Assembly: GCA_002753665.1 (NCBI GenBank)
Contig: PEAP01000024.1
Span: 1 to 33,060, forward strand
Length of the DNA: 33,060 nt
From: Magnetococcales bacterium DC0425bin3
GTDB taxonomy: Bacteria > Pseudomonadota > Magnetococcia > Magnetococcales > DC0425bin3
Reading direction: 5' to 3'
In this document: positions 7,147 to 13,852 of the stretch, in pieces
Layout: every line of letters begins with the position of its first letter
How positions within the stretch are numbered: the first letter of the stretch is position 1
The notes under the pieces: generated by a model
Told to the model about the DNA's origin: nothing
What the model saw: the letters and a program-made list of their open reading frames with translations, nothing else
Databases searched by the model: none
Made by a program: the position numbers and the translations under genes

Positions 7147-8223
7147 ATGAGCCTGGAACGCTGGGTACGCCCCTGTATCTACGGCATGAGCGGTTATGTG
7201 CCCGGAGAGCAGCCCGCCGCCGGGCAGCGGGTGGTCAAGCTCAACACCAACGAGAACCCCCACGCCGTTCCGCCGGTGGTGCTGGAGGCCCTGGCCGTGG
7301 CGCTGAACGAGGGGCTGCGGCTCTATCCGCCGCCTGATGCCGCCCCGGTGCGGGAGGCGGCGGCCCGGGCCTTCGGGGTGGATGCCCGGGGCGTGGTGGC
7401 CGGCAACGGCTCCGATGATCTGCTGACCATGATCATGCGCGCCTGCGTGGACCCCGGCGAGACCGTGGCGGCCCCGGATCCCACTTACACCCTCTATCCC
7501 ACCCTGACCCGGATGCAGGGCGGCAACTACCAGGCGGTGCCCTGGCTGGAAGACGGAGGCCTGCCGGTGGCGGCCCTGGCCGAAACCGGGGCCAAGGTCA
7601 TCTTCGTCACCCGCCCCAACGCGCCCACCGGCCATGCCGTGCCCCTGGCGCAGGTGGCGGCCCTGTGCCGGACCGCGCCCGGGGTGGTGGTGCTGGACGA
7701 AGCCTACGGGGAGTTCGCCGACGATCATGGCCTGCCCCTGTTGGCGGAGCATCCCAATCTGATCGTCACCCGCAGTTTTTCCAAGTCCCGTTCCCTGGCG
7801 GGCCTGCGCATCGGGCTGGGGTTCATGTCCCCGGCCCTGGCGGAACAGTTGCACAAGGTGCGGGACAGCTACAACCTGGACCGCCTGGCCCAGGTCGCCG
7901 CCGTGGCGGTTCTGGAGCATCTGCCGGCGTTCCAGTTCGCCATCGAGACGGTCAAGGCCGAGCGCATCCGCACCACCCTGTCCCTGACCGCCCGGGGGTT
8001 TCGGGTGGCGCCCAGCCAGGCCAATTTCGTGCTGGCCCAGATCCCGGCCGGTCCGCTGAGCGGGGCGGAATGGGTGGCGCTGCTGAAGGAGCGGGGCATC
8101 CTGGTGCGCCACTTTCCCGCCGATCCCCGTCTGGCGGACAAGCTGCGCATCACCATTGGCACGGCGGCGGAGATGTCGGCCCTGCTGGCGGCGGTGGATT
8201 GGATCCAGGGGCAGGCGGGCTGA
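7147..8223 (+). CDS. hisC: Histidinol-phosphate aminotransferase
   Basis: A 358-residue fold-type I PLP enzyme that transfers the amino group from glutamate to imidazole-acetol phosphate in histidine synthesis. Key features are visible: KLNTNENPH near 31-39, AGNGSDDLL at 85-93, RPNAPTG at 156-162 with the conserved Asn, DEAYGEF with the PLP-binding Asp184, and the Schiff-base Lys213 in RSFSKSRSLAGLRIG with Arg221. The length is normal for bacterial HisC. It starts 45 nt after the MazF remnant and stands alone. No other his biosynthesis gene is in the window. HisC paralogues can also act on aromatic amino acids, so the substrate is assigned by family. Confidence 0.93.
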   Translation: MSLERWVRPCIYGMSGYVPGEQPAAGQRVVKLNTNENPHAVPPVVLEALAVALNEGLRLYPPPDAAPVREAAARAFGVDARGVVAGNGSDDLLTMIMRACVDPGETVAAPDPTYTLYPTLTRMQGGNYQAVPWLEDGGLPVAALAETGAKVIFVTRPNAPTGHAVPLAQVAALCRTAPGVVVLDEAYGEFADDHGLPLLAEHPNLIVTRSFSKSRSLAGLRIGLGFMSPALAEQLHKVRDSYNLDRLAQVAAVAVLEHLPAFQFAIETVKAERIRTTLSLTARGFRVAPSQANFVLAQIPAGPLSGAEWVALLKERGILVRHFPADPRLADKLRITIGTAAEMSALLAAVDWIQGQAG

Positions 8224-8244
8224 GGAATCCAACCCGCCGGGGCC

Positions 8245-8895
8245 TCACGGCAGGATCTTCAACACCCCGATCACGATCCCCGACAACGTGACCATCAGTG
8301 TGAAGGACCAGAACATGAAGCGGTCCATGCGCCGGGCCTGTTCCTGAAGGCTTTTGTTCACATCCTCGAAACGCTGGTCCACCGCCGCAAAGCGTTCTTT
8401 CATCAACTCCTGCATCGCCTCGAAGCGCTGGTCCACCGCCGCAAAGCGTTCCTTCATCAACTCCTGCATCGCCTCGAAGCGCTGGTCCACCGCCGCAAAG
8501 CGTTTGTCCACCGCCGCAAAGCGTTCCTTCATCAAGTCCTGCATCGCCTCGAAACGCTGGTCCACCGCCTCGAAACGCTTGTCCACCGCCTCGAAACGCT
8601 TGTCCACCGCATCAAAGCGTTCCTCCAGCATTTTCTGCATCAGCTCGAACTGCTTGTCCGATGCTTCAGCACGTTCCTTGAAGCGTCGGTCCATCGCCTC
8701 GAAGCCCTGGCGCATCAGTTCCCGCTGGTGGCGCAGTTCCTCCTCCACCCGGACAATCCGCTCCCGCACTTCCATCTGAAAGAGGTCCGGCGCCTGCAGC
8801 GGGTGGGTCCCGGCCAGCCATTCGCCCAGATGGGCGCGCACATGCCCCGCCACATGGATGGTGATGCGTTCCAGATCGCTGTCCGTCAGATTCAT
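8245..8895 (-). CDS. Coiled-coil membrane protein, copy 3 of a tandem family
   Basis: 216 residues of unknown function. The N-terminal head (about 1-60, MNLTDSDLERITIHVAGHVR...) is predicted helical. A long coiled coil follows, made of seven-residue repeats (KRFEAVD) and 18-residue repeats containing AMQELMKERFAAVDQ. A C-terminal hydrophobic anchor (FMFWSFTLMVTLSGIVIGVL) ends three residues before the stop, so the coil probably sits in the cytoplasm tethered to the membrane. The layout recalls DUF1640/CCDC90-like and Borrelia Bdr proteins, but I do not claim homology. Its C-terminal 25-35 residues differ from the other two copies (SLQEQ..., ILP ending), while its N-terminal half is the same as in the middle copy. 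It is last in the probable three-gene operon. Confidence 0.85.
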   Translation of the reverse strand: MNLTDSDLERITIHVAGHVRAHLGEWLAGTHPLQAPDLFQMEVRERIVRVEEELRHQRELMRQGFEAMDRRFKERAEASDKQFELMQKMLEERFDAVDKRFEAVDKRFEAVDQRFEAMQDLMKERFAAVDKRFAAVDQRFEAMQELMKERFAAVDQRFEAMQELMKERFAAVDQRFEDVNKSLQEQARRMDRFMFWSFTLMVTLSGIVIGVLKILP

Positions 8896-9714
8896 GGCTC
8901 TCTCTCCTGGTGCCGCCCGGGGGGCCTACGGCAGGTATTTCAACACCCCGATCACGATCCCCGACAGGGTGACCATCACTGTGAAGGACCAGAACATGAA
9001 GCGATCCATGCGCCGGGCCTGCGCCTCGAAGCGTTTGTCCACCGCCTCAAAGCGTTTGTCCATCGCCTCGAAACGCTGGTCCACCGCCGCAAAGCGTTCC
9101 TTCATCAACTCCTGCATCGCCTCGAAGCGCTGGTCAACCGCCGCAAAGCGTTCCTTCATCAACTCCTGCATCGCCTCGAAGCGCTGGTCCACCGCCTCGA
9201 AACGCTTGTCCACCGCATCAAAGCGTTCCTCCAGCATTTTCTGCATCAGCTCGAACTGCTTGTCCGATGCTTCAGCACGTTCCTTGAAGCGTCGGTCCAT
9301 CGCCTCGAAGCCCTGGCGCATCAGTTCCCGCTGGTGGCGCAGTTCCTCCTCCACCCGGACAATCCGCTCCCGCACTTCCATCTGAAAGAGGTCCGGCGCC
9401 TGCAGCGGGTGGGTCCCGGCCAGCCATTCGCCCAGATGGGCGCGCACATGCCCCGCCACATGGATGGTGATGCGTTCCAGATCGCTGTCCGTCAGATTCA
9501 TGGCTCTCTCTCCTGGTGCCGCCCGGGGGGCCTACGGCAGGTATTTCAACACCCCGATCACGATCCCCGACAGGGTGACCATCACTGTGAAGGACCAGAA
9601 CATGAAGCGATCCATGCGCCGGGCCTGCGCCTCGAAGCGTTTGTCCACCGCCTCAAAGCGTTTGTCCATCGCCTCGAAACGCTGGTCCACCGCCGCAAAG
9701 CGTTCCTTCATCAA
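8581..9714. repeat. Tandem duplication with 606-nt period
   Basis: Positions from about 8581 to 9108 match those from about 9187 to 9714 at a constant offset of 606. The match covers the 5' half of one coiled-coil gene, the 30-nt spacer and the 3' half of the next. It breaks on the left near 8580 and on the right near 9109 (AACT against AAGT). I compared the copies by eye, so the block limits are approximate. Confidence 0.8.
8926..9501 (-). CDS. Coiled-coil membrane protein, copy 2 (chimeric)
   Basis: 191 residues with the same head, repeat coil and C-terminal anchor as its neighbours. The first ~100 residues are the same as in the 8245-8895 gene, whereas the 3' part matches the 9532-9999 gene (FMFWSFTVMVTLSGIVIGVLKYLP). 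The 30-nt spacers on both sides are also the same as each other. This is what a 606-nt unequal crossover between the outer two genes would leave. A CAGGAGAG ribosome-binding site precedes the ATG. The coil has fewer heptads than the 216-residue copy, so repeat number varies between copies. Function is unknown; a tethered oligomeric scaffold is possible. Confidence 0.85.
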   Translation of the reverse strand: MNLTDSDLERITIHVAGHVRAHLGEWLAGTHPLQAPDLFQMEVRERIVRVEEELRHQRELMRQGFEAMDRRFKERAEASDKQFELMQKMLEERFDAVDKRFEAVDQRFEAMQELMKERFAAVDQRFEAMQELMKERFAAVDQRFEAMDKRFEAVDKRFEAQARRMDRFMFWSFTVMVTLSGIVIGVLKYLP

Positions 9715-9999
9715 GTCCTGTATCGCCTCGAAGCGCTGGTCCACCGCCGCAAAGCGTTCCTTCATCAAGTCCTGCATCGCCTCGAAACGTTTGTCCATCG
9801 CCTCGAAGCCCTGGCGCATCAGTTCCCGCTGGTGGCGCAGTTCCTCCTCCACCCGGACAATCCGCTCCCGCACTTCCATCTGAAAGAGGTCCGGCGCCTG
9901 CAGCGGATGGGTCTCGGCCAGCCATTCGCCCAGATGGGCGCGCACATGCCCCGCCACATGGATGGTGATGCGTTCCAGATCGCTGTCCGTCAGACTCAT
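9532..9999 (-). CDS. Coiled-coil membrane protein, copy 1 (first in operon)
   Basis: 155 residues from ATG 9999 (MSLTDSDLERITIHVAGHVR). This start is chosen because it aligns with the starts of the two downstream copies; the frame stays open further upstream through the structured repeat but without similarity to the family. It has the shortest coil of the three, lacking the segment ERAEASDKQFELMQKMLEE that the others contain, and the same C-terminal anchor as copy 2. It is first to be transcribed, and its leader (10000-10105) contains the two-hairpin repeat also found before thiC. Its 5' end has diverged from copies 2 and 3 (AETHPL for AGTHPL), which marks it as the older lineage. Confidence 0.83.
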   Translation of the reverse strand: MSLTDSDLERITIHVAGHVRAHLGEWLAETHPLQAPDLFQMEVRERIVRVEEELRHQRELMRQGFEAMDKRFEAMQDLMKERFAAVDQRFEAIQDLMKERFAAVDQRFEAMDKRFEAVDKRFEAQARRMDRFMFWSFTVMVTLSGIVIGVLKYLP

Positions 10000-10030
10000 G
10001 GCCCTCGCTCCTGTTGCCGCCACGGGGTTT

Positions 10031-10094
10031 ACCGTGAAAGACGCGGAGCGGCTTTCATCGGTGGAGGGTGGAGGAAGGCCTCCCCCATCCATCC
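10031..10094 (-). repeat. Two-hairpin structured repeat, copy A (leader of coiled-coil operon)
   Basis: This 64-nt element aligns without gaps to 22896-22959 with 50 of 64 bases identical. The first hairpin pairs 10036-10044 with 10048-10056 around a 3-nt loop, with one mismatch. The second pairs 10070-10074 with 10079-10083 around a 4-nt loop. Its near end is 31 nt upstream of the ATG at 9999. It lies in the probable 5' leader and could be a regulatory RNA element or a REP/MITE-like repeat. Confidence 0.7.
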
Positions 10095-10243
10095 AAGGTT
10101 ACGACCAGATCCTCAATAACAGGGGGGCATCTGCGCCCTCGGGAAGCCGGTAGCACCAGGATAGCGCAATCGGGCGACGGGGTCATGCGGTTCCTGTCCC
10201 GCCGCCAGAGCAATCGCCCTTGATAATCCTAGTGGAGCAGACA

Positions 10244-10273
10244 CAATATGCTGCAAAATAGCCCAATATGCTG
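10244..10273. repeat. CAATATGCTG direct repeat, 20-nt period
   Basis: The 10-mer CAATATGCTG occurs at 10244-10253 and 10264-10273. The 20-nt period is about two helical turns, which would suit binding of a protein dimer to one face of the DNA. No gene starts close by, so any regulatory role is speculative. Confidence 0.4.
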
Positions 10274-10338
10274 TGCCGCCCCGGTCCCCAGGGCCAGGGC
10301 CGATGCCCTGGAAAAACGGGTGATCCTGGCCGGCCTGC

Positions 10339-10422
10339 GCAGTGGACACCCTGGGACAGTGGACGGATAACATCCTCGACGCCAAATCCATCGACGAGGT
10401 CTTCCAAACTCCACTGGGATGA
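10339..10422 (+). pseudogene. C-terminal relic of an Rpn/DUF4351-type nuclease
   Basis: The frame reads VDTLGQWTDNILDAKSIDEVF and ends at TGA 10422. It matches the C-terminal pattern of the Rpn genes in this window (TVEQWFDQALDSPSLDEVF and TLESWGDRVLEAHTLDDVF). The preceding bases give compatible residues only in another frame (EKRVILAGL), so at least one frameshift is present. No N-terminal part is visible. It shows that Rpn copies once extended to this side of the pilin genes. The assignment rests on a short motif. Confidence 0.55.
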
Positions 10423-10640
10423 CAGGCCCGGTTGCGCCGGCTCCTGGGGAGCCGCTTCCCCTGGATCAAGGATCACGTCGAGGCCATCGAGGCCGGACCC
10501 GTTCGGGGCCAGGGCAGGCGCGCCTGAAAATCGGATGGAGCAAATTCAACAGGCTGCAAATCACATATTCATAGGAGTTGAATTGCAACCGATTGATTTT
10601 TCAAGCAAGACACTTTCAATGGCGCCTGCCCTGATTCATA

Positions 10641-10669
10641 TGGCCTGTTTTGACAATTTGACCTATAAT
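10641..10669 (+). promoter_or_regulatory. Possible promoter for the pilin-like pair
   Basis: A perfect TATAAT lies at 10664-10669 in an AT-rich patch, 58 nt before the ATG at 10727. No good -35 box is found at 16-18 nt; a TTGACA at 10650-10655 is too close. The call is therefore weak. Confidence 0.3.
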
Positions 10670-10726
10670 GGGGCGCAGACTGACCGATTCGGCTGCCAAA
10701 GCCCCGCGCCATCCCCCGGCCCTGCC

Positions 10727-11578
10727 ATGGATACGGACATGATCACACAGCCTTGCCACCCCACCCCCCGCCCCGCCCAGGGTTTCAGCTTCATCGAGCT
10801 GTCCGTGGCCCTGGTGGTCATGGGCATCCTGATCTCCATCGGCTTCACCCTGATGGACGATGTCCTGAAATCCTCCAAGCGCAAGCAGGCCATCGACCAG
10901 ATGGAGGAAATCAAAGAGGCCATTGAGGGGTTTGCGGTGGCCAACAATCGGTTGCCTTGTCCAGACGATAACAGCGATGGAGCGGAGGACTTAACTTCAA
11001 ACACCTGTGATGCGGACAGCACCAACGATTCCAATGCCCTGCCTTACACCACCCTGGGCTTGCCCACCAACCAGGATCCCTGGGGCAATGTCATTCAATA
11101 TGCGGTCTACAACCGCAGCTCTGGGACCGGAAACCGGACCAACGATTTTGGCAGTGACCAGAACTCAACCGGTGGCACCACCCGCTCCCGCAACGATTTC
11201 TGTACCAAGTTGACCACTGCCCTGACTGGTGCCCTCGCCACAGGAACCGACATTCATATCGGCCGTCTGCCAGACACTGCCAGCGGGCTGGACAGCGATA
11301 CTGATTGCAGCTCCGGCTCTAAAATGGCTTTCATCCTGTCCAGCCCCGGCGGCGAAGATGCCGACTCTGACACCAATTCGGGAATTTTCACGACCACGGG
11401 TGTCAAGTTCGACGGCAACAACAATCCCGGCGGACAGCTCTGCTTCGAGAACCCCAAACGCATCGTCAGCACCCTGAGCGAGAAGCAAAGCGCCACCCAG
11501 ATCACCAACAATTATGACGACATCGTGATCGGGGGCAGCATCGCCAGTTTGATCAGCCGCCTGAACTGTCAGAATTGA
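10727..11578 (+). CDS. Type IV pilin-like / pseudopilin protein
   Basis: 283 residues from ATG 10727; ATG 10739 is an equally possible start. A short leader ends in glycine followed by the class III prepilin signature (G/FSFIELSVALVVMGILISIGF), with the conserved Glu at +5 and a hydrophobic helix. PilD-type peptidase would cut after the Gly and methylate the Phe. The mature part begins with a charged helix (KSSKRKQAIDQMEEIKEAIEGF) and then the motif GFAVANNRLPCPD, which also occurs in the next gene. A Ser/Asp/Asn-rich extracellular region follows, with a final Cys near the end (RLNCQN). No secretin, ATPase or peptidase genes are near, so it is an orphan minor pilin or pseudopilin candidate. 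Its assembly system must be elsewhere. Confidence 0.82.
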   Translation: MDTDMITQPCHPTPRPAQGFSFIELSVALVVMGILISIGFTLMDDVLKSSKRKQAIDQMEEIKEAIEGFAVANNRLPCPDDNSDGAEDLTSNTCDADSTNDSNALPYTTLGLPTNQDPWGNVIQYAVYNRSSGTGNRTNDFGSDQNSTGGTTRSRNDFCTKLTTALTGALATGTDIHIGRLPDTASGLDSDTDCSSGSKMAFILSSPGGEDADSDTNSGIFTTTGVKFDGNNNPGGQLCFENPKRIVSTLSEKQSATQITNNYDDIVIGGSIASLISRLNCQN

Positions 11579-11609
11579 TGCCCTCCTTCTTGGGTAAGGA
11601 ATAGCTGCC

Positions 11610-13046
11610 ATGGCCCGGGAACCCCTCTCCGCTTCCCCCATCCGACACTCCGAAGCCGGCTCCGCGTTGGTGTGGCTGTCGGTCCTCATGATCGCAACCA
11701 CGGCCCTCATCTCCATTTCGCTGCCGGGGGTGAAAGGGTTGGTCAATCGGGATAAGGCCCAGGAAAACGAACGAATCCTGAAAGAAGCCCGGGACGCGGT
11801 GGAAGGGTTTGCGGTGGCTAATCATCGGTTGCCTTGTCCATCCTCTGACAGGGACGGTGATCAAGATTGCAGTACGTCAGGGAATATGCTCCTGACCGGA
11901 TACTTACCTTTCTCCGATCTGGGTCTGGAGTCGGGACGTGATGCCTATGGCGGTTGGCTGCGCTATACTGTATATGGGACTACCTCTACCCCATATGATG
12001 ACTCATCAAATCCTACCAACCCGAGCGGAACGCCATCCAAAAGAAACTTTTGTGCCGTTTGGGTCAACGCACCAAGCTCCGACACTTCATATACACATAC
12101 TCTTGACGATAGCGGAAGCGCTGCAAATGTTCCTTTTGTGATCGTCAGCGGTGGACCTTCGGATGCCGATGAAGATTCCTCGGATGAACGTTTCGATGGA
12201 AATAACGAAGGATCATCTGGATCTGCCGCCCTGAGTTACGATCATCCTTCAGAAACAGCCGTTTCGGGCAGCTATGATGATTTGGTGGTGGATAGTAGTT
12301 TCAATCGTAGCGCCGTCACTATTGACAATAACAATGATGGTTCCAACGACAGCAGCACAGCAATCAGCCGGTTCCGTAATGAAGTAGACTGTGATACGCT
12401 TGTGCGTTATACATTTACTGGAAACGAAGAAGACTGGTCTGGGAACACTTATGACGGAAGCCTGCCGGCCAGTCCGAAGGACCCAACCTTGACTACAGAC
12501 CGTTTCGGTGTATCTGTTCGAGCTTACTCTTTTGACTCGGATGTGGGCGATGAGGATTACATTAGTCGAACGCCAACCAGTAACTACGTCAAAGAAGACA
12601 GTTACTCTGTTTCTTTATGGTTCAATACTTCCACATCTTCTACTGGTCTTTTTTCAGTGACCGATGGTCTTCCTGGAGCCATGAGCAATTGGGATCGGGA
12701 TCTCTACCTGGATTCATCCGGAAATGTATGTGCTCGGGTATGGACTGGCACAAGCAATTATCTCTGTTCTTCTGGAACTGATTACAGTTCCGGCAATCAT
12801 TACCACGTCGTCCATGTCCTGGATGGGACTACCCAATATTTGTATATAAATGGTTCCTTGGCCAATTCATCAAATGTTGGCGCTTCTACTTTCACCTCGG
12901 AGACACATATCATCATTGGGTGGGGATTTGGCACTTCTCCCGCCTTTTTTTCGGGAACAATCGATGATGTCCGAGTCTACAATAGAGCCTTGAGTGCAGA
13001 AGAAGTGAAAGCTTTATCCATACGTTTTCGGGCAACGCCTTGCTGA
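11610..13046 (+). CDS. Pilin-like protein fused to a LamG-type lectin domain
   Basis: 478 residues. The start at 11610 follows a TAAGGAAT ribosome-binding site, 31 nt after the previous stop. The N-terminus is pilin-like (SEAGSALVWLSVLMIATTALISI) but lacks the exact GFxxxE cleavage motif; EAGS is the closest match. It shares EGFAVANHRLPCP with the preceding gene. The pilin-like body ends near residue 262 at SRFRNEVDC, the place where the upstream protein stops. From there a jelly-roll domain of the LamG/concanavalin-A type follows to the end (VRYTFTGN, YSVSLWFNT, YLYINGSL, GTIDDVRVYNRALSAEEV). Such domains bind sugars or matrix. The DNA from about 11870 to 13040 is clearly less GC-rich than its surroundings, suggesting recent acquisition. 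A surface adhesin on a pilus is a reasonable inference. Confidence 0.8.
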   Translation: MAREPLSASPIRHSEAGSALVWLSVLMIATTALISISLPGVKGLVNRDKAQENERILKEARDAVEGFAVANHRLPCPSSDRDGDQDCSTSGNMLLTGYLPFSDLGLESGRDAYGGWLRYTVYGTTSTPYDDSSNPTNPSGTPSKRNFCAVWVNAPSSDTSYTHTLDDSGSAANVPFVIVSGGPSDADEDSSDERFDGNNEGSSGSAALSYDHPSETAVSGSYDDLVVDSSFNRSAVTIDNNNDGSNDSSTAISRFRNEVDCDTLVRYTFTGNEEDWSGNTYDGSLPASPKDPTLTTDRFGVSVRAYSFDSDVGDEDYISRTPTSNYVKEDSYSVSLWFNTSTSSTGLFSVTDGLPGAMSNWDRDLYLDSSGNVCARVWTGTSNYLCSSGTDYSSGNHYHVVHVLDGTTQYLYINGSLANSSNVGASTFTSETHIIIGWGFGTSPAFFSGTIDDVRVYNRALSAEEVKALSIRFRATPC

Positions 13047-13143
13047 TCTGGAAATCAGGGGACACCATACCCATTAGCTCCTTGCGTATGCCGATGGCAG
13101 CCGTCCACCGCTCCGCTGCCATCACGCCTGCGCCATCCTGCGT

Positions 13144-13482
13144 ATGAACGGAAACGAACTCAAACGGAAGCTGCGGATTCTGGGGGCTGTCATTGAGACC
13201 GGTCGTGGCAAAGGGAGCCATATGCAGATCAAACTCGGCAACCGGATCACACACGCTCAGAACCATGGCAATAAGGAGGTTCCCATCGGGACGTTGCGGG
13301 CCATCCGCCGCCAGTTGGGAATCACAACCCGGAGGATCTGTAGATGTCTGAATTCTCCTTCCCTGCCCATATCGAACAGGATGAACCCGGGGCCTTCATC
13401 CTCACCTTTCCGGATTGGGATACCGGCGTTACCGACGGCGCAACCGTGGAACAGGCCATGGCGTCCGCCGCTGACCTGCTGA
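13144..13482 (+). CDS. hicA: HicA toxin with frameshifted C-terminus
   Basis: The first 59 residues are a standard HicA mRNA interferase (NELKRKLRILGAVIE, then GRGKGSH with catalytic His26, and PIGTLRAIRRQLGI). A normal member of this type would end shortly after, with the stop next to the hicB start. Here the frame at that point reads on for 53 unrelated residues into hicB to a stop at 13482. In the neighbouring frame the expected ending, NPEDL followed by TAG at 13341-13343, is intact. It would be in frame if two bases (AC or CA near 13323-13326) were removed. The gene is therefore a recent +2 frameshift mutant. The catalytic domain is complete, so loss of activity is possible but not certain. 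No strong ribosome-binding site is visible. Confidence 0.8.
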   Translation: MNGNELKRKLRILGAVIETGRGKGSHMQIKLGNRITHAQNHGNKEVPIGTLRAIRRQLGITTRRICRCLNSPSLPISNRMNPGPSSSPFRIGIPALPTAQPWNRPWRPPLTC

Positions 13483-13772
13483 AGGCCATGATCACCACGG
13501 CCATCGCCGAGGACCTCGATATCCCGACCCCCTCCGTGGCCGCAGGCCGTCCTCTGGTGCATCCTGATCCCATGGTCGCCGCCAAGGCGGGACTGCACAT
13601 GGCTCTGAGGGAAGCCAGAATTTCCCGGATCGAGTTGGGGCGCCAGTTGGGTTGGACTGTCTCTCGGGTGGAACAGGTGCTGGATCCCCGGCACAACAGC
13701 GGCATGAAACAGATCAATCAGGCCCTGGCCGCTCTGGGCAAGCGTTTGCTGGTCTCCGTGCAGGCCGCCTGA
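13344..13772 (+). CDS. hicB: HicB antitoxin
   Basis: 142 residues. The N-terminal HicB fold (about 1-65) has the usual pattern of strand, acidic turn and strand (FPAHIEQDEPGAFILTFPDW) followed by GVTDGATVEQAMASAADLL. The C-terminal part (about 75-135) is a helix-turn-helix (AALREARISRIELGRQLG-like, SRVEQVLDP), which would bind the operon's operator. The ATG directly follows the TAG that would have ended an unmutated hicA. The overlap with the frameshifted hicA means that translation of hicA now runs 139 nt into this gene and may interfere with hicB initiation. The antitoxin itself looks complete. Confidence 0.88.
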   Translation: MSEFSFPAHIEQDEPGAFILTFPDWDTGVTDGATVEQAMASAADLLKAMITTAIAEDLDIPTPSVAAGRPLVHPDPMVAAKAGLHMALREARISRIELGRQLGWTVSRVEQVLDPRHNSGMKQINQALAALGKRLLVSVQAA

Positions 13773-13852
13773 AGTGAGACTCCTCCATGGAAATGTTCTC
13801 CCGAACCCAACGGGCCGGGATCTCGACACGGACACAGAATTCAAGAGTCCAC

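Larger units (their letters stand above)
10100..10726. other. Non-coding stretch upstream of the pilin-like genes
   Basis: Apart from the CAATATGCTG repeat, the Rpn relic and a possible -10 box, I see no credible gene here on either strand. Long open frames cross it but have no recognisable motifs and no ribosome-binding site. Base composition falls to AT-rich between about 10540 and 10670, unlike the flanks, which suits a promoter region or imported DNA. Confidence 0.55.

Noticed and set aside
10113-10469. A 118-codon minus-strand frame in the intergenic region
   Set aside because: No motif, no ribosome-binding site, overlaps the Rpn relic on the other strand.
13040-13143. Sequence containing GGGGACACCATACCCATTAG after the pilin-LamG gene, resembling sequences I associate with the surroundings of REP-associated or IS200-like transposases
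   Set aside because: The resemblance is from memory only, and no transposase or clear inverted repeat is present in the window.
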